Of a DNA stretch of 64,000 nucleotides, positions 1-12,224 are shown piece by piece. The notes under the pieces are model-generated. The model saw only the letters and a list, made by a program, of their open reading frames with translations, ran no database searches and had not been told where the DNA came from. Numbering within the stretch: position 1 is the first letter of the stretch; each line of letters opens with the position of its first letter. Both the position numbers and the translations under genes were made by a program. The DNA is from Abelmoschus esculentus (Eukaryota > Streptophyta > Magnoliopsida > Malvales > Malvaceae). The stretch spans positions 1,619,501 through 1,683,500 of the forward strand of contig JAUCBN010000023.1 of assembly GCA_035048815.1 (NCBI GenBank). Reading direction: 5' to 3'.

Positions 1-854
1 TCATTAATTAGGCATCAGAAAAAGGTCTTAGAATATATCAAGATTCTAATTTAGTGATTGAATATTTTTTTTAAAGATGGTAATAATGTCGTAACAATTT
101 TATAATCATTAGTATCTAATTTATTCATCGATTAATTTTTTTTATTTAATATATATAAATTAAAACATGATAATTTTTATTTTATTTTATTTATAAAATA
201 TTGACAATTTGTATAAATTGCTTTTAAATATTTTTCATAATCTGTCATCTTAATAAGATGGTGGAATAATTTAAAATTGCATGTTTTTGTTGACTTATTG
301 ATGGGATCATAGTGGCCTGCACTACTAGATGCTAAAATAATATTTTTTTCTAATTTATTCCACATTAAATCATGTACACTTTTTTTTGCATTTAAAATTG
401 AATACTAAAAATAAAATGTATTAAATAAATAAATAAATAATCTAGGTTTGTAATTTGTAAGGTTTTCTGATTATGAATCTGGGGTTGAAAAGAGTAGATG
501 GCCATAGAATTAGAGGGATTAAATTAAAAATAAGCAAATAGTACAAGGACTAAGAACAAAATTAGACCTTTGAAATATTCTGATAACATAGCATATGCCA
601 CCTTTTTGTCCTTGTATTTGTTTTTTTAATGAACGAATTACAATTAAAGATAAAATTTCTTTTTAATATATAAATATGATTAAGTAAATGTGAACAGGAT
701 ATTGCTTTGCTTGTAATGTAAGTTTGTTTTAATCAGTGATTGTTTTTTGTTTAGATGTAGCAAACAGGTTATTATTATTATTATTGTTATTATTATGGGT
801 TTTATTGTATTATATTGAATTTTAGTTCGGATTTACAGTGATTTAGGTTAGATC
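1..854. other. AT-rich intergenic DNA
   Basis: No coding region is supported. The stretch is AT-rich with short homopolymer runs and an imperfect ATT trinucleotide run near 770-797. Short open frames here have no recognisable protein similarity. Confidence 0.6.
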
Positions 855-1072
855 GATCATATCATATTCAATGGCGGATGCACATAGGGGTTTGGGTGAG
901 TTTGGGCCCACCTGAACATTTTAAAGTTTATACATTTGCCTTCAAATTTTTAAAATTTTATGAACTAGTTTTTAATTTTTTTTAATATTTACGAGTTGTG
1001 TCATCTTGAAATTTTAAAATTTTGTGTGTGTTCACCTCAAATATTTTTCTAGATCCATCACTGATCATATCA
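855..1072. mobile_element. MITE-like element with terminal inverted repeats
   Basis: The 10-base word GATCATATCA occurs at 855-864 and again at 1063-1072. Between them the element opens with CAATGGCGGAT (869) and closes with the near-complement ATCCATCACTG (ending 1063). A similar left end is present at 63778. There is no coding capacity. The size (about 200 bp), inverted ends and flanking duplication fit a non-autonomous DNA element; the four extra bases between the left duplication and the terminus make the exact boundary uncertain. Confidence 0.5.
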
Positions 1073-1852
1073 GTTGATTCTGATAAGGTTAATATTGAGT
1101 CAGTAGGAGATCGATCGATTTAATCGGGTTAATTTTTTACATCCTTATAATTTATAAATGATTTTGTAAAGTTAATATATTTGTTTTTTAAGTTATGCGG
1201 CAATCGCATCTCACATTTTTTTTTATTTTTATAATATATTTTCTCAATTTCAGTTATTTTCGGTTTGGTTACATTTGGTTTGGATTCAGTCAGTTCGGTT
1301 GAAAATCAATTCGAATCTATCTTAATTTAATTAAAATTCGGTCTGATTTATTTTTAGTAGGAGTAAGTATTCGATCGAGTCGAATCAAAAAAATTTTGAG
1401 TTATATGTGATATATATATTTTTCATATTTTTTATAACAATATATGCTACATATCAAGGAAAAAAATGAGGAATTCAATTCGAATTTAAAAATTAATCTA
1501 GTAATTATTAAAAAATTTGAATCATTCAAATTCACAATTTACGATATAAACTTTATTTGAATTTTTTTCTAATCGAGTTTTGTTTATCCTTAATTTGAGT
1601 TTTAAATTAAATTTAAATTATTATATTTTAATTGATATTAAATCTTTAATACAATAAGACAATTCAGATCTTAAATCTCGAGTCAAATTTACTGAATCTA
1701 TTCTTGTTATTCGTTAAGACAATTGCGTTTCTCGGTGAACAAAACCCTAGCTGCCCTAAAAACTAAAAATGGGCTAAAAGTTAAAGCTAAAACTAGAATA
1801 AATCCTGTTCAAGCATGAACATCATCTCCCAAAAATCCATGTTGTCCTTAAA
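1073..1852. other. Intergenic DNA with a degenerate TCGA-rich repeat
   Basis: No gene is seen. From about 1360 to 1720 the DNA is rich in words such as TCGAATC and CGAGTC mixed with A/T runs. This resembles, in inverted orientation, the stretches at about 16330-16830 and 37440-37740, so it is probably an old dispersed repeat. Confidence 0.45.
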
Positions 1853-2370
1853 AGTTTCAGATAGGGTGTGTATTATTTATTCGGTTTTAATTGAATTAAC
1901 CGACTAAACTGAAATAATTTTGATTAATTCAATCGGTTAATTTTTGGTAAATTCGGTTAAAAGTTATTTTTTTAATTTAGTTATTAGTTAATCCGATTCG
2001 AAATCGGTCAATTAATCGAAATTATTATATATCAAATATTATATATTTATTTTTAGTCATTTAATTTTTAAAAAATTATAAAATATTCATTAACTTTTTT
2101 ATATTATAAAATAGTCACCAAATTTTGTATTAAATTAGTATAAAATAAAAGTTTAGTGACAAAAAAATTATTTTAGTATAATTTAGTGACCTATTATATA
2201 ATTTAACTAAAATTTATAATAAATTTCAATTAATTCGGTTAATTCGATTAATTAACCGAAACAATTTTGATTCGGTTAACGGTTAAAATTTTAAAAATTT
2301 CGATCAATTCGATTTTAGTTAATCCAGTTCGGCCACCGACCGAATTAACCGAATGCACACCCTAGTTTCA
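1853..2370. mobile_element. Non-autonomous DNA element with 7-bp target duplication
   Basis: AGTTTCA at 1853-1859 is repeated exactly at 2364-2370. Inside, the left end reads GATAGGGTGTG and the right end reads CACACCCT, an inverted match. The similarity continues inward: TTCGGTTTTAATT on the left, against AATTAACCGAA read as its complement on the right. The interior (about 504 bp) is AT-rich with repeated CGGTTAAT words and no reading frame of note. This is the signature of a MITE or similar element; the superfamily is not assigned. Confidence 0.6.
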
Positions 2371-2717
2371 AACCTTTGAGATGATTCAAGCTGTCTCAAA
2401 ATGGTCTGGTTAAGGAACATGAACATGCCTCCAAAACAAAAATGGAGCTGTGTAGAGACCAGAGTTCATTTTCTGTACATTATTATTTTTGAAGCAAGAG
2501 TTTGAATATCTGTATATGATTGTGATTTTACATTGGTATTTTATATTCGTATCGTATTCGTATTATCCCGTGTTCGTGTCCGAAATTATCAAATCTAAAT
2601 TTGATCAATTTTAAGACATCTAAGCCATGCTGCAACTCTAATGGAAACAAGGAAAGTTTTGCTGAACAAACATGATGCTTGTTTGAGTTATGCAGATCCA
2701 TATTTGAAGAATAAGAC
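2371..2717. other. Intergenic DNA, nothing recognised
   Basis: Less AT-rich than its surroundings, but no exon structure or protein similarity can be supported on either strand. Confidence 0.5.
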
Positions 2718-3285
2718 ATCAAGCATAGGTGTGTTCATATTTTCGGGTACCAAAATATCGGCCCATGACTCGGCCCAAAAAAATCGGTTACCCGATTTAA
2801 TTTTTTATATTATTTTTGAAATTTATTTTTTAAATATATAAGAAATGTTTTAAATTTCATGATATATATTTCAAACACAAAATTATTGATTTGAGATAGG
2901 TTTTAAAGATAAATATTTGGATATATATGCATATATTAAAATTTATCGATAAAAGAATGTATTATTCTCAATCATAATTTTTCTTTCAAATCTTATATTG
3001 ACAAATTAATATAAATATTTGTAAAAAAGTCAAAACTTGAAAGCATATAATACAAGTATAAAAAAAGTTAAGAATTTAAAATTAATTTTTTTAAAAAAAT
3101 AATAAAAATATAATTTAAAATTTAAAAATGTATATTTATTAAAATTACCGGGTCGGATCGGTACTCAATTCTTAAAAAATATCGACCCTGACCCGGCTCA
3201 ACTATTTGATAATTTTAATCGGGTAGGCGGGTCAACGGATTAAATAGTTCAGGTTAAGTATTTTTGAACACCCCTGATCAAACAT
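2718..3285. mobile_element. MITE-like element
   Basis: ATCAAGCAT at 2718-2726 is matched with one change by ATCAAACAT at 3277-3285. The left terminus begins AGGTGTGTTCA and the right terminus ends TGAACACCCCTG, an imperfect inverted pair. The interior carries CCCGATTT and GGGTCGG words at both ends in opposite orientation and is otherwise A/T. It is a likely non-autonomous DNA element, more decayed than the one at 1853. Confidence 0.42.
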
Positions 3286-4840
3286 ATGATCATAGCCTAG
3301 TAAATATTAGTCTACGGCATTAAATATTAATTCTACTAAATTAACTAATTAATTAATAATAGTCTATAATATTAAATATTAAGATTAATTAAAGATTAAT
3401 TAAAATTCAAAATTCAAAATTTAAGAGAGACAAATATCTCAATTAATTAATAATAATGTTAATCCATATCATTATTCATATAAGATTTATTATCCAGGCC
3501 CAACTCAAGAAATATTAAGTCGGATATCCGATTTAAAAAAACTATTTTTTAAAAAGAACTCAAATTTTATAGTTAGGTTCGGTGGGGTTCGGGACATGCG
3601 CAATAACAGCGACCACACAGGGTTCCTTAAAAATGAGGGCCCCAAAATTTGATAAATTACATTCATTAATTAATATTAATCTCGAAATTCATTGCAAAAA
3701 TTTTAAAAATACTCTTAAAAAATGAGTTATAATTGTTAAAACGTTATAATTATGTACTAAATGTGATAATTGAATATAGATTCTTATTGATTCTTCTTCT
3801 TATTGATTCTATAGATCTAATGAGGTTATGAACAAACTAATACAAACGACCGTACAGGGCCCCTAAAAAGGACAATTGTTTCTAAGGATAATATTTTTAG
3901 AACCAGTGAGGCTATAAAAAATTATTTCTAAAAGTCATATTTTAATAAATTATACTGGGTATTCAAAATTTTTAAACCGCTTTTGATTAAATCGATGGAT
4001 CGAATAATTCGATGTTAAAACACAAGATGTAGATTTGTCTCATTCTTTAATCCAACACCACCTACAATGTTGCAAGAATCAAACCGGTAGCCGAACCGAC
4101 CGGACTACCGATCAAGTATTCCCGATCATATTAAAAACCTTGTTGTCTGTACAGAATGTAAGACATGGATATGGCAGTGGAAGTTTCATTCAAGGATTTC
4201 AGACAAACCTGCTTCGCCTGCATCCCTTTCTTTCCTTTTGAATAGTTTAGACAAATGCGGAGAAGCAGGATGAAGGAATAAGTACAAACTGGAATAAGAC
4301 AATCTTGTGCATTTCTCACCATTGATGGATCCTTCAATAGTATTATACTAATTCACCTTATTCATGAACAAAATGCTCAAGTTGCTAATAAAATTATATA
4401 CTTGGTGGATCTTTGCTTACGAATATGAAAGCAATTACTTAACACGAATCTGCAACTTCTGAAATAAGAAAAATTACCATTTTTTCTCTTAATTTTCTAA
4501 CAATGGCTATGAATAAGGAAAGTAAGAGTTAAGTTAGAACTGGACAGGGCAGGGCACAGGCAAAATAATTGCAAACGTAGGTCAAGAATAAATCCTATGT
4601 GAATTGCAGTTTTGGTATATACATATATATAAATATGTTAAAAAATATATATACTCGTATATAAAGTCTGTCAGCGGTCAGCCAATCTCTCTCTTATGTT
4701 CTCAATCTGTTGCTTCAGTGTCAGTTCCTGATTGGTTCATAATCTCTCTCACTCTTATCTTTCTCAAAAGAACTGTCTTTTTTAATCTTTCTCTCTCTTC
4801 TGCTAAAAGACTTGATCTTTGGGGAAAAACTGTTCTTGAA
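3286..4840. other. Intergenic DNA and leader of the TMEM245-like gene
   Basis: No gene is recognised up to about 4600. The A/T word cluster near 4620-4650 includes TATA-like sequence and may serve the downstream gene. From 4604 to 4840 the frame of the downstream protein happens to stay open, but it contains no ATG, so it is read here as 5' leader. Confidence 0.5.
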
Positions 4841-6902
4841 ATGGAGTTGGTTCCATATTCAAGTGAACCACAACCGAAAACAACCTCCACAACACTTCCG
4901 TGGCAAGACATGTTCCGATCTGCATCGATAAGGAAGCCTTCCCCTGCACCCGGGAGCAACGACGCGCCCCTGAACCAACCCGACGCGCCACCCCAGGAGC
5001 AAAACCCCATCAACCCAGATCACAGAAACAGCCTCTCCGGTGATCCCCAGGTACGTCTGGCTCTTTACATAGCCATGGCTCATGCTGGCCTGGCCTTCAC
5101 CATATTCATCTTATATGCTATTTGCAAGCTCTTGCAAGAGTATCTCCGGCCAATCCAATGGGCAATCCTGTGTTCGATTCCTTTGAGAGGCATACAAGAA
5201 ACCCTTGTGGGGTTTTGGAGTGAACCGTTGAGACTTGGCCTCACTGAAACTGTCCTTGCCGTCCCTGTCGCTGTCTTTAAGGCTTTTATAGGTACACTCG
5301 TTGATATTAAGGATGTTTGTCTTAGGGTGTTCCTTAAAAGACCAAAATCTACTCTTTCAAGGCGTACCAGAAGTGGATTTCCGATGTTAGTCCGGTGGTT
5401 AGTAGCTTTTGCTGTGTTTGTGATTGCGTATGAGACAATCGGTGGTGTCGGGTCATTGGGGATAATTGTGTTGGGGTTTTGGGTTAGTAATAAGAACATA
5501 GATTACACAATGTCTGCTGTTTCATCATTTAGGAGTAGCAGTTTCAGGAGAAGTGCAATTAGTGCTTATTTCACTGGTGGGATATTGAAAAGGTTGAATA
5601 CTATCGTGGCTATCGGACTCATAATCGGAATGGTTGTGGGGTTCGTCGCCGGACCGACGTTCTTCTCGTATAAGATCGGTGTCGAGGGAAAAGATGCTGT
5701 GATTTCAGTGAAAGCTCATGTGGAAGAGAACAACTATGCTGAGAGGATTGGTGTTAAGAAATGGGTGGAAGAGAATGATGTCCCTGCAATGGTGGATAAG
5801 TATACTACACAATTCTATGAAACAGTTTCCGAGCAGATGGATAGTTTGGCAATGCAGTATAATCTGACGGAATTTGTGACCGGGATTAAGCATTTCGTTG
5901 TAACATCGACCACTAGTTCGTCTACGCAGTCGACAACCTTGATGACACAGTCTCCTTATACCGAGAAGCTTTTGAGTTTGAAGAAGAGGGTTAGAGATCG
6001 CGAATGGGGACTAATTTACACCGAAGTCGATGCGATTTTCAGAGAATTGATAATCACTCGTGAGGATTTAATGGAGAAGGCTAAAGGGTATGCTGTTAAA
6101 GGGGCGGATGTGTCACAGCGAGTGTTAGCGAGCAGCGCATCTGTTATAGGCAGAGGCGCGAAAATCGTATTCACTATTGGCAATTCCATCATCTATGGTG
6201 CTGCTGAGGTCTTCAACTTTGTATCTCAGTTGATGGTGTTCTTTTATGTTCTATATTACCTTATCACATCAGAATCCGGTGGAGTAACAGAGCAAGTAAT
6301 GTCAATGATTCCAATATCGAAATCTGCCAGGATTAGATGCGTCGAAGTTCTCGATAATGCTATTTCCGGCGTGCTCTTGGCAACAGTTGAGATTGCATTT
6401 TTTCAAGGATGTCTTACATGGCTTCTGTTTAGACTATGCAACATCCATTTTGTGTACATGTCGACCGTGCTTGCATTCATCAGCCCCTTGTTGCCGATCT
6501 TTCCACCTTGGTTCGCAACGATTCCTGCAGCCATAGAGCTACTGCTGGAAAGTCGATACGTGCTAGCAGTCACCTTTTCCATTATTCACATATTGCTTAT
6601 GGACTATGGTGCCTCTGAAATCCAAGAGAGTATACCCGGTTACAGCGCGTATCTTACGGGGCTCAGCATCATCGGAGGAATGACATTGTTCCCGTCTGCA
6701 GTTGAGGTAACTTTCATCAATCGAAAACCGCTTCTAACACAACTTTCATATGAATTTTGATGCATAATTGTTCGAAGTTTGAAAAATCGATGTCTCCTTT
6801 CGACAGGGAGCGATGATGGGACCGTTGATCACGACGGTTGTGATTGCTTTGAAAGATCTCTATACCGAATTCGTTCTCGAAGAACCGAAGAAAACGGACT
6901 AG
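4841..6902 (+). CDS. TMEM245-like multi-pass membrane protein (AI-2E transporter superfamily)
   Basis: Two exons, 4841-6706 and 6807-6902, joined at GAG|GTAACT and CGACAG|GGA in phase 0, give 653 residues. ATG 4841 is the first in-frame ATG and starts MELVPYSSE, as I recall for the Arabidopsis protein At5g55960 (about 650 residues). A proline-rich hydrophilic head (1-70) is followed by hydrophobic segments at about 73-98, 184-214 and 252-275. A soluble, partly helical central region (about 280-465) follows, then a hydrophobic C-terminal block (about 470-640) where the AI-2E transporter-like domain of TMEM245 proteins lies. The substrate is unknown in plants; a membrane transport or scaffold role is family inference. 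The second exon encodes the conserved C-terminal tail beginning GAMMGPLITT. A short CAG run follows the stop codon in the 3' UTR. Confidence 0.93.
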
Positions 6903-9900
6903 CAGCAGCAGCAGCAGCAAGAAGAACATCTCCTTCAACAGGTTTGCCTCTACTGGGGAGAGATTATGTACATTAGCACCACTGGTTTCCAACAATTTCA
7001 AAGCACAATTCTTTGCTAAGTCCAATAGTTTTTCAATCTGCGTGCTCTATTTACACCATTTTTTATTTATCCATTATAGTAATTGTTATCAGTTAGATTG
7101 GCACTAGGAAATTGATTGCATTTTCTCGAGAAACAAACGACAATTGTTATGGATTCTTTGTTGTCTGTATTTAAACATGTAAGAATTGGTGAAGACACTG
7201 TGTTCTTGTTGGTTAAAGTTAACTATAAGCCCAACTATGGCAAAAGAAATAATACAAGCCCAACATGTTTTTGTATAACATCATTATTTTAAATGTTTAA
7301 TTAATTAATTAATTAATTAATGAACTATATTAATTGTTTAAATGAATTTAAACTATAAGCCTAACGGATTAATTTAAATAATAAACAGTTTTATATTATT
7401 TAAGTAAATTTTATGTTTTTTTAAAGGTATTATTATACAAAAAAAATTATCGAAAAACTCACTTAGAGGGTAACTAAAATTTTTTAATCTAATATCATTT
7501 ACGAACGAGGTTGAACAAAGTAATAATCCGTTTAATATATATGTGATAAAAAATTATTTATCAAAATCAAGTATACAAAACGAATCGATTAATATTAAAA
7601 AATCTATATATTAATTGTTTAAATGAATTTAAACCAACATCATGTACATCAATCATCTATTAAATTGTTTTTTCTTAAATTTAATAGAATTTAATATAAC
7701 AATCCCTACCTCATATATTGGAGTTTTGTTTTATAAAAAATATTATTTTATAAAAAATAGTAATAGTTTTGTTGTAAAATTAACCTTTTATGTCATGCAG
7801 GGCATGGGAAATGCTGACACGTGGCCATAATATATATATATATAAATTAAAATAGAGAAAAAAGGCATCCCAATCCAATTATGCCATTTTTTAAAAGAAA
7901 TAAAAAATAAAAAATGGAAACCTGAATGAACGGATCTCCACTCGACACGTCAGAAGATTTGAATCAAATGTCTGAATTCTTGTAAAATAAACAGAGTATG
8001 AGTTAAGAGTTTGATTTTTCTTATATAATTAAGAAAAAAAAAGATAATTAGGTGTTGCTTCAATGACATGCCTAATGGGTCTTTATCTCTTTGCGAAAAA
8101 ATTATATAATAATTATTTAAAAAAAATTATAACGGGCGTCGAATATTACTAACCACTAATGATAAAAATTATTAAATTTATTTATAAAAATAAAAATATC
8201 AAAGACTCAATATATAATTAATAAAAGAATGATAAATTTAATATAATAATGTTTAGTGGTATTTGACGCATGTTGTTGATTTATCCTTATTTTTATCATG
8301 TTATTTATGAAATAAGAAATTATATATTTATTCTTTTAACAACCGAATTTCACTTGATAATTTATTTTTAAACATTTGAATTTAATTAGATTTTTTAAAA
8401 ATTTGAAAGGTCTAAATTTTAAATTTTTAGAATTTGAGGAGATGGTAACCTTATATGTCTTTAACACATTTAGTCCCGGATGTAAATCGTCTGCTCTCAA
8501 TTGTGTTTTTATTGTTGTCTTCATTAATTTAATGAGTTTAAGATTTAGGATTTAGAGTTTAAAGCTAGGGTTGTGATTAGAGTTTAAGAAATTAGGGATA
8601 TGTTATATTTTTAAGGTGTAGAGTTTGTTTAGAATGAAAAAAATTAAATTAAAATTTAAAATATATTTTTTTAAAAATTTTCAACAGAAACATAAAAATA
8701 GACACGATTAGAGACAGATAATTTATACTCTTACTGTCCTTGACTCATGTCAGTATCTAACTCTTACTATAACATTTTAACTATATTCTTATAATGTTAT
8801 CAAACAATTTAACCGCAATAATTCACGAGATCAATTATAAGGTTAACAAATGGTATTATAAAAATAATCTACCCAAATTATATCAAATTAAAATAAAATT
8901 AATTGAATTCCAAATTTAGGCACAATAAAAAGTACCAAAACCATAATTTAACTATAATATCAATGACTCCATCTTTAATTTGATTTAAGTTAGTAAATTA
9001 AAAGAAAAAACCATACTAATGGTAGACAGTTACCTACTCAGATTTGGTGGTTTGGAAGGTGCAACAAGTTTAACTTCCTGTTCCAAGCTTAAATTGATAT
9101 TGATTTTGAAAATAATAATAATAATATTAAACACTTAGAAAAAATAAAAACTAATAATCCAATTGGTCAAAGTCCATGGCCTCACCAGTGGGTCTCCCTT
9201 GTATCAATCATATGTCATAAAAACTTTATTATAAACAAAGATTGGATTATGTGTACATTATCATCTATAGTTTGGAAGATCAAACAAGGAACCTTTGCTT
9301 GCCCAAATACAAGTTTTCACCATCATAAAACTAGGGTTTTCTATGCTATACTCATATGTTAATGGTTACATCATCTTAAGAAAATATATAATTTTAATGA
9401 AATATAACGAGTGATTTTAGTAAAAAGAAGATAATATTTATCTTAGAAGATTCGAGTTTGAATACCTATATATAATGTATAATTTATTTTAGAAACTAAA
9501 ATTTAAATTATTCTGTTGGTATTATTAGTGCTCAGACTCGTGATTTTTAAAAAGAACACCATTCTTTTAATCACTTAAACTAAAGAACTCGTGCACAAAT
9601 TTTACGTGTGAAACTGATTTTCATGTCTCATAATACAAATTAAGAAAAGAAAATAGTGGGGTTCTCCATTGCTACGTAATTAACTAAAACTAATAAATAA
9701 AAAAATCAAGATTCATGAAGTCATGTTGTCTCTTTAACATAATAATACTATAATTGTAATGTAGATTATGGAAATGGAACAACTCGGTTAGATTTGGTGA
9801 CCAACTGCCCAACACGACATAATTCAAAACTATTTTATAAGTGAATTTTTTTTTAAATTTTCATAAGCGTTAGTATTTTTTTTAATTTTTACTATCGAAT

Positions 9901-9950
9901 ATAAATCTATTTTAAAATAAAAAAGGAAGAAGATTTGCAGTTGAAGAAGC
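6903..9950. other. 3' UTR then AT-rich intergenic DNA
   Basis: After the TMEM245-like 3' UTR there is no supported gene for about 3 kb. It holds a TTAA-type run near 7300-7322, an AT run near 7830-7845, and at about 8525-8740 a member of the dispersed telomere-like repeat family described separately. Confidence 0.55.
8525..8740 (+). repeat. Dispersed telomere-like repeat, copy 1
   Basis: Succession of degenerate GTTTAGG/AGGGTT words (GATTTAGGATTTAGAGTTTA), then a GTGTAGAGTTT block, a run of A/T, then ACATAAAAATAGACACGATTAG and ACTCTTACTG. The same block order recurs at 45270, 46180, 56615 and 57120, and inverted at 44600 and 59440. Confidence 0.45.
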
Positions 9951-10467
9951 AGTTGTGGTATTTGCTTTGCTTACTAGAGACACAAAAACCTCAGGGAAGT
10001 TAGGCCAAGGGTTAGCCTCTCTCCAAGTTTCCTGTCTTTCAGCATTCACTTGGAATCAAAGCAAGGGTTTTTTTTCAGCTGATTCTTGGTCACCATCTCT
10101 AACCCATCTTCACCTTTCTCTGCACCTTGATCACTTCCTATATCTACTTTCATTTTACCCAAAGTTTTCTTCATTCATAAACTGTTTACTTAAAATACCT
10201 ACCTTGGACTACCTTTTTTGGGGTTTAAGTCCTTGTATTTGCGTGGTTCTGTATTTGGTTTTGAGCAGCTTCAGATACACATGCTTATGGTACTTGTTTT
10301 CTTAACTACTTTATATGTTTGTTGTTTGTTCATGGAAGTCCTGTGATTCATAAGTTTTGTGTTGAGGAGAAAAATATTTGGAAATCAAGTGTGGAAATAT
10401 TGGTGTGCTACTAGAGTGGACTGTAGGAGTAGTTTGTTCATTTATGTTTTGGAGTTTGTTTGGAATC
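9951..10467 (+). promoter_or_regulatory. Probable 5' leader of the RING-H2 membrane protein gene
   Basis: Pyrimidine-rich, less AT-rich DNA immediately upstream of the coding start, typical of a plant 5' UTR. Open frames across it have no protein similarity. Whether it contains an intron cannot be told from the sequence alone. Confidence 0.35.
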
Positions 10468-11745
10468 ATGAATACTCGTTACTCGTTCCAACCGGATTCG
10501 TTGTGTGATTCGAGTGCTGCGGTTTCGTTCCCGGTGGATCCTCCTGAGGGAGAAGATAGAACAGCTGTTGTGGGTTCACGGGACAGGTCTCCTCTTGCTC
10601 CGTTGTCTTCCCTCTTGATAAGGGCGGTGATAAGGATGTCTAGAGCGAGGTGGTTTACTTTCTTGAGAAGAGTCTTTCACTACCAAAACGGATCGAGGTC
10701 CGACCTCGGGTCCAATCCTTTCAATTGCGGTACTTGGATGATGCTAGAATTCCTTGCTTTAGTAATTCAGATTACCATTACCACATTCACTCTGGCCATG
10801 TCGAAAAAGGAGAAGCCTGTTTGGCCTATGAGGATATGGATTGCCGGCTACAATATTGGTTGTGCCCTTAGTTTGTTACTTCTTTACGGGCGCTACCGTC
10901 ATCTTCACATCACTCAAGGAGACACTTTTGGCCTTACCGATGTCGAGCAGCAGAGGACAAATGAAGAATCGAGGTAAACATCTTATCACTTGATTCAACC
11001 TTGCTATTGTTCATGTGTCATTAGGCCATATCATGTTAGTGTTGGAACTTGGAAGACATGCTGAAACACCAAATTAATGATGTAGTAGTATGTCCAGGTG
11101 CTCACATTTGATGAACAAGTGCCGGACATCACTAGACCTGTTCTTTGCTATATGGTTTGTGATGGGAATCGTATGGGTGTTCGATTCTAGATTCGGTTCC
11201 TTCCACCGAGCTCCGAACCTTCACATGCTCTGCATCTCCTTGCTAGCTTGGAATGCTCTGTGCTACTCTTTCCCATTCCTGTTGTTCCTACTACTATGTT
11301 GTTGTGTGCCACTCATTAGCAGCCTCCTAGGCTACAACATGAACATGGGTTCCACTCATAGAGGGGCATCTGATGATCAAATCTCCTACCTGCCTAGTTG
11401 GAGATACAAAGCAATCACCACCAACTCGGAGCTCGATCACAACTCCGACCACAACCCAAGCCGTGCAAACGAAGACTCAGTAAGTCACTTGGATTCCGTT
11501 TGTCGAAAATTTGCATAAATGATCTCGGAAACTAATGCCTAATGGTGTTTTTTTTTGACGGAAATGCCTAATGGTGTTTATATTTGTCCCATTGACAGGA
11601 ATGCTGTATTTGCCTAGCTATGTACAAAGATAAAGAAGAAGTGAGACAATTGCCATGCTCCCACATGTTTCACCTCAAGTGTGTGGATCAATGGCTCAGA
11701 ATTATATCATGTTGTCCACTCTGCAAACAAGAACTGGAGAGATAG
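10468..11745 (+). CDS. Membrane-anchored RING-H2 E3 ubiquitin ligase (At1g63170/At1g12760-like)
   Basis: Three exons, 10468-10973, 11098-11479 and 11599-11745, joined with correct phase (AG|G, then phase 0), give 344 residues. The protein has a Ser/Pro-rich head, then four hydrophobic segments: near 91-112, 120-140, and two in exon 2 starting at SLDLFFAIW and MLCISLLAW. An acidic linker follows, then a C-terminal RING from about residue 298: C-x2-C (CCIC), CSHMFH (the C-x-H-x2-H of RING-H2), C after KLxC and a final CPLC pair. All eight ligands are present. The family passes ubiquitin from an E2 to membrane or vesicle substrates; the substrate here is unknown. An in-frame ATG at 10444 would add eight residues (MFWSLFGI); 10468 is preferred because MNTRYSFQ looks like the family head. 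Confidence 0.9.
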
Positions 11746-12224
11746 AAACAAAGAAAGCAATCCCACAGATGAAAAAAGCTCCCTTTTTTCATATACTCCT
11801 CATCCTTCATTCAACTATGGTGTGATTGATTTTGTTTGTATAATCACAAAGGTTACTTGAGTGAGTTAATTGTTCTGTACAGTGGATGCTCACCAGTAAC
11901 CAAGTTTCTTTCTTACTTTCTTTTTCCTGGAAAATTGTATATTGTTTCTGAGAATATGTATAGCAGATGGCAAAAAAGATGAAAAATTTATTAATTTTGT
12001 TAATACCCCAAACAATTCTACCTGAAGTAATCAATTTTAACCTTACTGGCCGACTAATGGAGCTGGAAGTGGTTTGTTTTTCACTTGTAAATTGTTGACA
12101 TTAATCTAAATTCAGATTTGAGTGCAGAAAAGTTTTGGTTTTGTACCAGAAAATTAAATAAAAAGAAATTGGGTCCACAATTCCAGCAAAATCTGATGCA
12201 CTGAATTTATTGTTTTCGGCAGAA

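Noticed and set aside
4131..4337. Small minus-strand frame (68 codons) in the first intergenic region
   Set aside because: No recognisable family, no start context or splice partners; could be UTR of a lost gene but cannot be supported.
4604..4840. Open frame extending the TMEM245-like protein about 79 codons upstream
   Set aside because: It contains no ATG, has a TATA-like and leader composition, and the family starts at MELVPY.
4702..5499. Antisense open frames over the TMEM245-like exon
   Set aside because: Shadows of the GC-richer coding exon, with no protein similarity or splice context.
9955..10305. 116-codon open frame before the RING-H2 gene
   Set aside because: Starts at a non-ATG codon in pyrimidine-rich leader sequence; no conserved domain.
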